This document shows, piece after piece, positions 5,921 through 12,667 of a stretch of DNA of 14,464 nucleotides. Positions within the stretch are counted from its first letter, which is position 1. Every line of letters starts with the position of its first letter. The DNA is from DASRJX01 sp035649235 (GTDB lineage: Bacteria; Acidobacteriota; Polarisedimenticolia; Gp22-AA2), in assembly GCA_035649235.1 (NCBI GenBank), contig DASRJX010000235.1:1-14464 (forward strand). The letters are read 5' to 3'. The notes under the pieces are model-generated. The model did not search any database. It worked only from the letters and a program-made list of their open reading frames with translations, and had not been told where the DNA came from. The translations under genes were made by a program, and so were the position numbers.

Positions 5921-7243
5921 GGAGCGCGTCACAACAGCGCGCGGCCCGAGGGGGCCGCGGCCCGCACGGGGAGCCTCCCACGAGGCGACCGGCGGAAGGG
6001 CGCGCGTCGCCCTCGGCGTGAGCGGCGGGATCGCCGCCTACAAGTCCGCGGAGATCGTGCGCGGGCTTTCGCGTGAAGGGGTCGAGGTGCAGGTCCTGAT
6101 GACGGAGAACGCCCTCCGGTTCATCACGCCCCTGACGCTGCAGACCCTGTCCGGGCATCCGGTCCTCTCCAACCCCTGGGACCTGACCCAGGGGGCCGAC
6201 ATCCAGCACATCGCCCTGGCGCGCGGCCTCGACCTCTTCCTGGTCGCGCCCGCGACGGCGGATGTCCTGGCGAAGCTGGCCCACGGTCTCGCCGATGATG
6301 CCGTGACCACGTTCCACCTCGCCGTCACGGCACCCGTCGTCGTGGCTCCGGCGATGAACCTCTGGATGTGGGAGCACGCGGCCACTCAGTCCAACCTCAA
6401 GCTCCTCAAGGAACGCGGCGTGCGCGTCATCGATCCGGGCACAGGAGAGCTGGCCTGCGGCGAGGAGGGGATCGGCCGCATGGCGGAGCCGCAGGAGATC
6501 GTGCGCGAAGTCCTGGCGCTGCTCAAAAAAAAAGCCCCCGCGCACTTGAGGGCCGCCGCGTCCTCGTGACTGCTGGACCGACGCGCGAGCCGTTCGATCC
6601 CTCCCGCTTCATCTCCAACGCATCCTCCGGACGCATGGGCTATGCCCTGGCCGCCGAGGCGGCCGCCCGGGGCGGGGAGGTCACTCTGATCACCGGTCCG
6701 ACCCAGCTCGCGCCTCCGACAGGCGTCCAGGTGGTGCGGGTGAAGACCGCCGACGAGATGTTCCGGGCCACGCTCAATCAGGCGCAGGGGGCGGACCTGG
6801 TGCTGAAGGCGGCGGCCGTCTCCGACTACCGCCCGGAGGCGCACGCCCGCGGCAAGATCAAGAAGGAGACGCTTCTGCGGAGGGCCGGCAGCAGGAGCAC
6901 CGCCGACCGGGCCATCTCCTTGCGTCTGCTGCCGACGCCCGACATCCTGGCGGAGCTGGGACGGCGCCGGAAGCCGAACCAAGTGCTGGTGGGCTTCGCG
7001 GCCGAATCCGGCGATCTGGAGCGCAACGCCCGGCGCAAGCTGCGCCTCAAGAACCTGGACCTCGTGATCGCCAATCGAATCGGGTCCGAGGGGGAAGGGT
7101 TCGAATCGGCGACCAACCGGGCGATCGTCATCGATCGGCGAGGGCGTCGCACGCTGCTGCCGCTCATGTCGAAAGCCGACATGGCGGGCGCGATTCTCGA
7201 CCTGGCGGAGCCGTTCCTCGATCCCGGGCACCGGCAGGAGTGA
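5913..7243 (+). CDS. coaBC: Bifunctional phosphopantothenoylcysteine decarboxylase / phosphopantothenate-cysteine ligase, split by a -1 shift at an A9 run
   Basis: CoaBC carries out two consecutive steps of coenzyme A synthesis: CoaB joins 4'-phosphopantothenate and cysteine, and CoaC decarboxylates the product using FMN. The CoaC part shows GVSGGIAAYKSAEIVR (35-50), catalytic His99 in DIQHIALAR, VAPATADVLAKLAHGLADD, PAMN (146-149) and active Cys182 in ELACGEEGIGRMAEP. At A9 (6525-6533, coding KKK 205-207) the frame ends 11 codons later at 6569. In the -1 frame CoaB follows at once with LEGRRVLVTAGPTREPFDPSRFISNASSGRMG, KAAAVSDYRP, GKIKKE and PDILAELG, to TGA 7241-7243. With one added A the fusion is 443 residues (E. 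coli 406). The GTG start 5913 gives a 30-residue Arg/Pro/Gly-rich leader before the fold. Both domains keep their key residues, so this does not look like a decayed gene. Undercall and programmed slippage both remain open. Confidence 0.88.
6525..6533 (+). other. A9 homopolymer at the CoaC-CoaB junction
   Basis: Nine A (context TGCTC-A9-GCCCCC) lie precisely in the interdomain linker of CoaBC. The upstream frame reads AAA AAA AAA GCC and stops at 6569. CoaB is only in the -1 frame. AGGAG at 6493-6497 is 28 nt upstream, too far to act like the dnaX Shine-Dalgarno stimulator, and no strong hairpin is visible immediately downstream. Confidence 0.9.
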
Positions 7244-8088
7244 TGAGGCTCAAGGCCGGCGATCGGGAGGCGATCCGGGAGCGCCTGGAGTGGCTCAGGA
7301 TCATCGGCCTCGATGAGGTCCGGGCGCGGGAGGCGGGGGTCCGCGATCAGCGGCTCCCGGCCGCAGCACCCGCCGGCCACACGACCCACTCGGAGCCGTC
7401 GGTCGGCGCGCTGCAGCAAGCCCTGTTCGGAGAGATCGTCCCGCCCTCCGTTCCCACCGGCGCAGGACGCTCGGGAGACGGGGCGCGCCCGGGCCATCCG
7501 CTGGCCTCCGGCCGGCGGCAGCCGGCCGAGTCCCCCGAGGAGTCCCTGCGGCTGATCCGCGAGGAGATCGGCGACTGTCGGAGGTGCCGCCTGTGCGAGA
7601 AGCGGACCCAGATAGTGTTCGGTGTCGGCAGCCCCGGGGCCCGGCTGATGTTCATAGGCGAAGGGCCGGGCGCCGACGAGGATAGACAGGGGGAGCCGTT
7701 CGTGGGGCGGGCCGGGCAACTGCTCACCCGGATCATCGAATCGATCGGGCTTCGAAGGGAGGACGTCTACATCGCCAACGTCGTCAAGTGCCGCCCGCCC
7801 GAGAACCGTACGCCGCTGCCGGACGAGGTGTCCACCTGCTCGCCGTTCCTGTTCCGGCAGATCCTCGCCATCCAGCCGCGCATCATCGTCTGCCTCGGCA
7901 CGCCGGCGGCCCAGGCGGTGCTCGGCACGCGCGAGACCATCACCCGTCTGCGCGGCGCGTTCCGGGAGGTCGAGGGGTTCACGGTCATGCCGACCTTCCA
8001 CCCCGCGTACCTCCTGCGGAATCCTGCCGCCAAGCGAGAGGTGTGGGAGGACATGAAGCAGGTGATGGGCCGCCTCCAGGCGGGGTAG
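7243..8088 (+). CDS. Family 4 (UDGa-type) uracil-DNA glycosylase with 4Fe-4S cluster
   Basis: The enzyme removes uracil from DNA as the first step of base excision repair. The catalytic domain occupies residues about 103-281 and includes VFGVGSPGARLMFIGEGPGADEDRQGEPFVGRAG (125-158), KCRPPENRTP (182-191) and TFHPAYLLRNP (251-261). Likely 4Fe-4S ligands are C112, C115, C183 and C199; the 16-residue gap between the last two matches characterised family 4 enzymes, and C118 is an extra nearby cysteine. About 100 residues precede the domain: a short helix-like part (AIRERLEWLRIIGLDEVRA) and a Pro/Gly/Ser-rich linker with no motif. The start is ATG 7243, overlapping the coaBC stop (TGATG); GTG 7240 is possible. 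The AGGAG at 7236-7240 is rather close to either start. Confidence 0.93.
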   Translation: MRLKAGDREAIRERLEWLRIIGLDEVRAREAGVRDQRLPAAAPAGHTTHSEPSVGALQQALFGEIVPPSVPTGAGRSGDGARPGHPLASGRRQPAESPEESLRLIREEIGDCRRCRLCEKRTQIVFGVGSPGARLMFIGEGPGADEDRQGEPFVGRAGQLLTRIIESIGLRREDVYIANVVKCRPPENRTPLPDEVSTCSPFLFRQILAIQPRIIVCLGTPAAQAVLGTRETITRLRGAFREVEGFTVMPTFHPAYLLRNPAAKREVWEDMKQVMGRLQAG

Positions 8089-8094
8089 TCCCCG

Positions 8095-10590
8095 GTGCTC
8101 GCTACGGTCGCGGTTCCCGGTCCCGCGCGTCGCCTGTTCACCTACAGCGTCCCGGAGGCGCTCCGCGAGCGCTGCGTGCGCGGCGTGCGCGTCCTGGTGC
8201 CGTTCGGACGCCGGCGGCTGGCTGGCTGCGTCGTCGAGGTCTCGGACCAGCCGCCCTCGGCCGACTCGCCGTACGTGGTCCGGCCGCTGGAGGAGATCCT
8301 CGATGACACGCCGCCCCTGGACGAGGGCCTGCTCGATCTGACCCGCTGGGCGGCCGATTACTATGGCGCCTCGTGGGGGGACCTGATCCGCGCAGCGCTC
8401 CCCGGGATGCAGATCCCGCTGCGGCGCCTGGTCGCGCCGACCCCGGCCGGCCTCGAGGCGCTCGGCGCGGCGCGGACCGGGGCAGGACCTGCCGGCGCCC
8501 ACGGCCTGGGAGCGGCGTCTCTCGTCGCCCTCGAGGCGGTGGCGCGGGCGAGTCGCGGGGCGAGGTCCGGATTCGTGCCCATCGGGCAGCTGCGCCGCCG
8601 TTCCGGGGCCACGGTGGGCACGTCGGTGCTGCAGCGTCTGGCGCGGGGAGGGTGGCTCGAGATGCGCGGCGTCCCGGCCCGCAAAGGTCTCGGGCGGAGG
8701 CTCACGGAATGGGTCCTGCCGGCATCTGAGGCGCCTGCGGGGAGCGAATCCGCCGTCCGCGCCCCCGGGCCCCGCCAGGCCGGTCTCCTGAGGCGCCTGG
8801 AAGCGTCGGGAGACGGTGTTCCGGCCGCCGATCTCCTGAAGGCGACTGGTACGACTCGCGCCTCGCTGCGCGCCCTCGAGTCGCGGGGCCTGGTGCGCCT
8901 CGAATCGCGCCCGGCGCCGCAGCAGCGTCCGCCCGCGCTCCTGACACCGATCGGCGCGCCGGAGCGCGTCACCCCGACCGCCGAGCAGCAGGCCGCCATC
9001 GACGCGATCGAGGCGGGCGTGCGGGAGCGGCGGTTCGAGACCTTCCTGCTCTTCGGGGTCACCAGCAGCGGCAAGACGGAAGTCTACCTGCGCGCCGTCG
9101 AGGCGGCCGTGGCGCTCGGGCGCCAGGCGATCTACCTGGTGCCGGAGATCGGCCTGACGCCGCTCCTCGCCCGACGGATGCAGGCGCGCTTCGGCGAGGT
9201 GCTGGCGCTCCTGCACTCGGGGCTGACGGTCACGGAGCGCGCCTCGGAGTGGCGGCGCGTGCGGGAAGGACGGGTGAAGGTGGTGCTGGGCGCGCGTTCC
9301 GCGGTCTTCGCTCCGCTCCGCGACCCGGGCCTCGTCATCGTCGACGAGGAGCACGACGCCTCCTACAAGCAGGACGAGCATCCGCGCTACAGCGGGCGGG
9401 ATCTGGCGATCGTGCGCGCGCAGCGCATCGGCGCTCCCGTGGTCCTCGGGTCGGCGACCCCGTCGATGGAGTCGTACCACAATGCGCTGCGGCGGAAGTA
9501 CCGGCTCCTGACCCTCAGGCATCGGGTCGCGGGGGCCGTCCTGCCGCTGGTCCACCGGGTCGACATGCGACGCGAGTTCGAGGAAACGGGGACCGCGGCG
9601 CCGCTCTCGCGCTGCCTCCACGCGGCACTGCGCGAGCGCCTGGAGCGCAAGGAACAGAGCCTGATCCTGCTCAACCGCCGCGGCTTCTCCACCTTCGTCC
9701 TGTGCCGCGCCTGCGGAGAGACCCTCGAATGCCCGCGCTGCAGCATCGCGCTGACCCTGCACCTGCGGGACCGTCGGCTGCGCTGCCACTACTGCCAGGA
9801 GAGCCGCGCGGTGCCGGCCTCCTGCCCGGAGTGCGGCAGCGGCCACCTGCACTTCGGCGGGACCGGAACCGAGAAGCTGGAGGAGACGCTGCGGTCGCTC
9901 TTCCCGCAGGCGCGCGTGGCTCGCATGGACCGCGACACGGTGCGTGGCCGGGGCGCTGTCGAGGACCTGCTCGGACGCGTCGAGAGAGGGGAGATCGACA
10001 TCCTGCTCGGCACGCAGATGATCGCCAAGGGCCACGACTTCCCCAACGTGACGCTGGTCGGCGTGCTGGCGGCCGATGCGCTCCTGGGGCTCCCCGACTT
10101 CCGCGCCGGCGAGCGGACGTTCCAGCTCCTGGCCCAGATGGCGGGACGCAGCGGCCGGCGGGAACGGCCCGGCGAGGTGATCGTTCAGGCCTACGATCCG
10201 GAACACCACGCCGTCCGCGCCGCCTGCGAGCACGACTTCGAGGCCTTCGCGCGCGCCGAGCTCGTTTATCGGAAGACGCTCCGGTATCCGCCCTTCAGCG
10301 CCCTGGCCCTCCTGGTCTTCCGGGACCGGATCTACGAACGCGCCCTGGAGCAGGCCTCGAGCATCGCGACCCGCCTGCGCAGCTCACGCCAAGTGGATCT
10401 CCAGGTGCTGGGCCCCGCGCCCGCGCCGCTCGAGAGGCTGCGGGGGGTTTATCGCGTGCAGGTGCTGCTGAAGGGGAGCCGGCGGGCCGCGGTCCGGCAG
10501 GCGCTGGAGGAAACGGACTCGCTCATCGAGCGCCTCGGCGTCAGGAAGGACTCCGTGACCGTGGACGTCGATCCCGCCTCGACGCTATGA
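8095..10590 (+). CDS. priA: Primosomal protein N' (replication restart helicase)
   Basis: PriA recognises stalled forks and D-loops and reloads the replisome. The 831-residue protein has an N-terminal 3'-DNA-binding domain (VAVPGPARRLFTYSVPEAL, 5-23; RGVRVLVPFGRRRLAGCVVE, 29-48) and a winged-helix/linker region to about 290. The SF2 helicase core follows with Walker A GVTSSGKTE (321-329), YLVPEIGLTP (347-356), DEEH (417-420) in VIVDEEHDASYKQ, and LGSATPSMES (451-460). The two-zinc insert has C537, C540, C546, C549, C564, C567, C577 and C580. Then come GTGTEKLEE, GTQMIAKGHDFPNVTLVG and QLLAQMAGRSGR. All motifs are intact. The start is GTG 8095, 6 nt after the glycosylase stop, with a GGGG stretch upstream. 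It ends 13 nt from the convergent selD stop. Confidence 0.96.
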   Translation: MLATVAVPGPARRLFTYSVPEALRERCVRGVRVLVPFGRRRLAGCVVEVSDQPPSADSPYVVRPLEEILDDTPPLDEGLLDLTRWAADYYGASWGDLIRAALPGMQIPLRRLVAPTPAGLEALGAARTGAGPAGAHGLGAASLVALEAVARASRGARSGFVPIGQLRRRSGATVGTSVLQRLARGGWLEMRGVPARKGLGRRLTEWVLPASEAPAGSESAVRAPGPRQAGLLRRLEASGDGVPAADLLKATGTTRASLRALESRGLVRLESRPAPQQRPPALLTPIGAPERVTPTAEQQAAIDAIEAGVRERRFETFLLFGVTSSGKTEVYLRAVEAAVALGRQAIYLVPEIGLTPLLARRMQARFGEVLALLHSGLTVTERASEWRRVREGRVKVVLGARSAVFAPLRDPGLVIVDEEHDASYKQDEHPRYSGRDLAIVRAQRIGAPVVLGSATPSMESYHNALRRKYRLLTLRHRVAGAVLPLVHRVDMRREFEETGTAAPLSRCLHAALRERLERKEQSLILLNRRGFSTFVLCRACGETLECPRCSIALTLHLRDRRLRCHYCQESRAVPASCPECGSGHLHFGGTGTEKLEETLRSLFPQARVARMDRDTVRGRGAVEDLLGRVERGEIDILLGTQMIAKGHDFPNVTLVGVLAADALLGLPDFRAGERTFQLLAQMAGRSGRRERPGEVIVQAYDPEHHAVRAACEHDFEAFARAELVYRKTLRYPPFSALALLVFRDRIYERALEQASSIATRLRSSRQVDLQVLGPAPAPLERLRGVYRVQVLLKGSRRAAVRQALEETDSLIERLGVRKDSVTVDVDPASTL

Positions 10591-10603
10591 CGCGGATCGC
10601 CCG

Positions 10604-11668
10604 CTACTTGACGAATTCCAGTCCGGGACGTCCGCCCGGGGCCTCGACGACCTCGCCGATGACCGCCGCCACAGGATTGCCGCGCTCCAGCAGGCGGGCG
10701 ACGAGACGGGGCGCTTGCTCTTTGGGGAGCGCGATGAGCAGCCCGCCCGACGTCTGCGGGTCGACCGCCAGCCACTTCTCCTCCTCGCGGAAGGATCCGG
10801 AGAAGATCATCTGATCCTGGACGACCTGCAGGTTCGAGCTGGTCACCGAGGTGGCGATCCCCTGCGCGATGAGGTCCAGGCTCTCGTCGTAGCGCGGGAT
10901 CGCGTCGAAGCGGATGCGGAACAGCGTCCGGCTGCCGCGCGCCATGCCGAGGGCGTGGCCGGCGAACCCGAAGCCGGTGATGTCCGTGCAGGAGTGGGGA
11001 TCGAACTCCAGCATCGTCTCGCAGGCGACCCGGTTGAGCGTCGCCATCCACTCGACCGCGCGCATCAGCAGGGCGTCGGGGGCCACGCCGCGGCGGTGGC
11101 CGGTGATGATGACTCCCGTGCCGATCGGCTTGGTCAGCACCAGGTCGTCGCCCGCTCGGGCGCCTGTGTTCGTCATGACGCGCTTCGGGTCGATGAGGCC
11201 CGTCACTGAGAGGCCGTATTTGAGCTCGTCGTCGCGCACCGTGTGCCCGCCGACCAGCGTCGCTCCGGCCTCACGGATCTTGCTGAACCCCCCCTCCAGG
11301 ATGCGTCGCAACGACGCCTTGTCGATGCCGCGCGCCGGGAAGTTGCACAGGTTCATGGCCGTGAGCGGCCGCCCGCCCATGGCGTACACGTCGGAGATCG
11401 AGTTGGCGGCGGCGACCTGGCCGTAGAGGTACGGATCGTCCACCACCGGGGTGATGTAGTCGACGGTCTGCACCAGCGCCAGGTCGTCGCTGAGGCGGTA
11501 CACCCCCGCGTCGTCGCCGGTCTCGAAGCCGACGATCAGGTTCGGGTCGGTCTTGGCCGCCCCGGCGAATTCACGGACGATGTCGCTCAGGTCCACCGGA
11601 CTGAGCTTGGCCGCTCAACCGCCGGATTTTGCGTGGCTCGTCAGCTTCGCGGCCTGCGGTTCGGTCAT
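10604..11668 (-). CDS. selD: Selenide, water dikinase (selenophosphate synthetase), selenocysteine-containing
   Basis: SelD makes monoselenophosphate from selenide and ATP, the donor for selenocysteine and 2-selenouridine. The open frame from GTG 11596 lacks the catalytic N-terminus. Reading upstream in the same frame passes TGA (11617-11615) and reaches ATG 11668, with GGGAG about 10 nt before it. The added N-terminus, KLTSHAKSGG-Sec-AAKLSP, aligns with the family's Leu-Thr...Gly-Cys/Sec-(Ala/Gly)-(Ala/Cys)-Lys-(Leu/Ile) active site. Sec is residue 18 and the conserved Lys is residue 21. The rest is complete: GDDAGVY (51-57), QTVDYITP (68-75), AANSISDVYAMGG (87-99), LVGGHT (138-143), DITGFGFAGHALGMA and DPQTSGGLLIALP. 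Total length is 354 residues including Sec, normal for SelD. A SECIS-like hairpin directly follows the TGA. The gene converges on priA and is divergent from a GT2 gene. No selA, selB or tRNA-Sec is in the window. Confidence 0.93.
11585..11606 (-). promoter_or_regulatory. Candidate bacterial SECIS hairpin for selD
   Basis: In the mRNA, arms GCUCAG and CUGAGC form a perfect 6-bp lower stem. Inside them UCC pairs with GGA, with one bulged C on the 3' side, leaving a GGU apical loop. The loop begins 18 nt after the UGA, and loop guanines near the 5' side fit the general bacterial SECIS pattern read by SelB. The GTG codon that would be called as a start lies within this hairpin. The structure was folded by eye, without energy calculation. 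Confidence 0.7.
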
Positions 11669-11720
11669 CGACGTCGATCTCCCGCCGGACGCCATGTCGC
11701 GGCGATCCGGCGCGAAATCG

Positions 11721-11757
11721 ATGCTACAGGGCGCCCGTCCCGGATGTCAACGGGACG
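11721..11757 (-). promoter_or_regulatory. Candidate selD promoter with an inverted repeat around the -35
   Basis: On the minus strand a perfect TTGACA (11750-11745) is followed after 18 nt by TAGCAT (11726-11721; four of six matches to TATAAT). Transcription would start near 11714, about 46 nt before ATG 11668. The -35 box lies in the 8-nt centre of a perfect 7-bp inverted repeat, CGTCCCG (11736-11742) and CGGGACG (11751-11757). That placement could make it an operator for a repressor. Confidence 0.45.
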
Positions 11758-11802
11758 CGGGCGGCGACGCAGGATGGCGGCTCGCCCCGGTGCGCGGAAC
11801 GC

Positions 11803-11808
11803 TAGAAT
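11803..11808 (+). promoter_or_regulatory. Candidate -10 element for the GT2 gene
   Basis: TAGAAT preceded by GC lies 36 nt before the TTG start at 11845 in the 176-nt divergent gap with selD. No -35 hexamer is recognisable 16-18 nt upstream. A start near 11815 would leave a leader of about 30 nt that includes the strong GGAGG (11836-11840). Confidence 0.3.
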
Positions 11809-11844
11809 AGAGCGCTGTCGCTGGTCCCAGCCTCTGGAGGCGCG

Positions 11845-12654
11845 TTGAGCGGCGATCGAGTCGAGCCGGGCACGGCCCGCGCCGGCCCCTTGAAGGTGGT
11901 GGTCGTCCTCCCGGCCTACAACGCCGAGAAGACGCTCGAGCGCACCTGCGCCGAGATTCCTCCCGGGGCGGCGGACGAGATCCTGCTCGTCGACGACGCG
12001 AGCGCGGATCGCACCGTCGATGTGGCCCACCGCCTAGGCATCCCGACGCTGGTCCACGCCGCCAACCGCGGCTACGGCGCCAACCAGAAGACCTGCTACC
12101 GGGCCGCCCTCGAGCGCGGCGCCGACATCGTCGTCATGCTGCACCCCGACTACCAGTACCCGCCGCAGCTCATCCCGGCCATGGTCGCCCTGCTCCGATT
12201 CGGACTCTACGACGTGGTCCTCGGATCGCGCATCCTGGTGCGCGGGGCCCTGCGGGGAGGGATGCCGTTCTACAAGTACGCCGGCAACCGCGTGCTGACG
12301 CTGTTCCAGAACCTGATGCTCGGTCGCAAGCTCTCCGAGTACCACACCGGCTTCCGCGCCTTCCGCCGGGAGGTCCTCGAGAGCCTGCCTCTCGAGAGCA
12401 ACGCGGACGGCTTCGTGTTCGACAACCAGATCCTGTGCCAGGCGATCTTCCATGGCTTTGCGATCGGCGAGATCAGCAGCCCGTGCCGCTACTTCCCCGA
12501 GGCCTCGTCGATCGGGCCCCTGTCGAGCCTCCGATACGCGGCGGGGGTCGTGGCGACGGCGCTCGAGTTCCGGCTCAACCGCTGGGGCCTGATGCGCTCG
12601 CCGCGGTTCGCGGCGGCACGGACGCCGGCCGCGCCCCCGGGGCGGCGCCGCTAG
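11845..12654 (+). CDS. Family 2 glycosyltransferase (polyprenyl-phosphate sugar transferase type)
   Basis: The 269-residue protein has a GT-A fold of the dolichol-phosphate-mannose-synthase-like group: VVVLPAYNAEKT (19-30), ILLVDDASAD (46-55), NRGYGANQKTCYRAAL (74-89), the metal-site region LHPDYQYPP (99-107) and GSRI (127-130). EYHTGFRAFRREVLESLP (165-182) contains the acceptor-side motif. There is no convincing pair of C-terminal membrane helices, so it is probably peripheral. Such enzymes load a sugar from a nucleotide donor onto a lipid carrier, which GT-C enzymes then use; two membrane glycosyltransferase genes follow directly, consistent with that pairing. The start is TTG 11845 with GGAGG 4 nt upstream, a strong ribosome site that favours this codon. 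The C-terminus is Arg/Pro/Ala-rich and unremarkable. The substrate is unknown. Confidence 0.85.
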   Translation: MSGDRVEPGTARAGPLKVVVVLPAYNAEKTLERTCAEIPPGAADEILLVDDASADRTVDVAHRLGIPTLVHAANRGYGANQKTCYRAALERGADIVVMLHPDYQYPPQLIPAMVALLRFGLYDVVLGSRILVRGALRGGMPFYKYAGNRVLTLFQNLMLGRKLSEYHTGFRAFRREVLESLPLESNADGFVFDNQILCQAIFHGFAIGEISSPCRYFPEASSIGPLSSLRYAAGVVATALEFRLNRWGLMRSPRFAAARTPAAPPGRRR

Positions 12655-12667
12655 GCGGGCGATCGGA

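Noticed and set aside
6826..10233. 1135-codon open frame on the minus strand across coaB, udg and priA
   Set aside because: It is antisense to three well-supported genes, with a His/Arg/Gln-rich composition typical of GC-rich shadow frames and no recognisable domain.
10604..11596. selD starting at GTG 11596
   Set aside because: This start omits the catalytic Sec/Lys segment and lies inside the hairpin following the TGA; no proper ribosome site serves it.
11615..11617. TGA in selD as a nonsense mutation (pseudogene)
   Set aside because: The TGA sits precisely at the Cys/Sec catalytic site, the sequence on both sides is conserved, and a SECIS-like stem follows.
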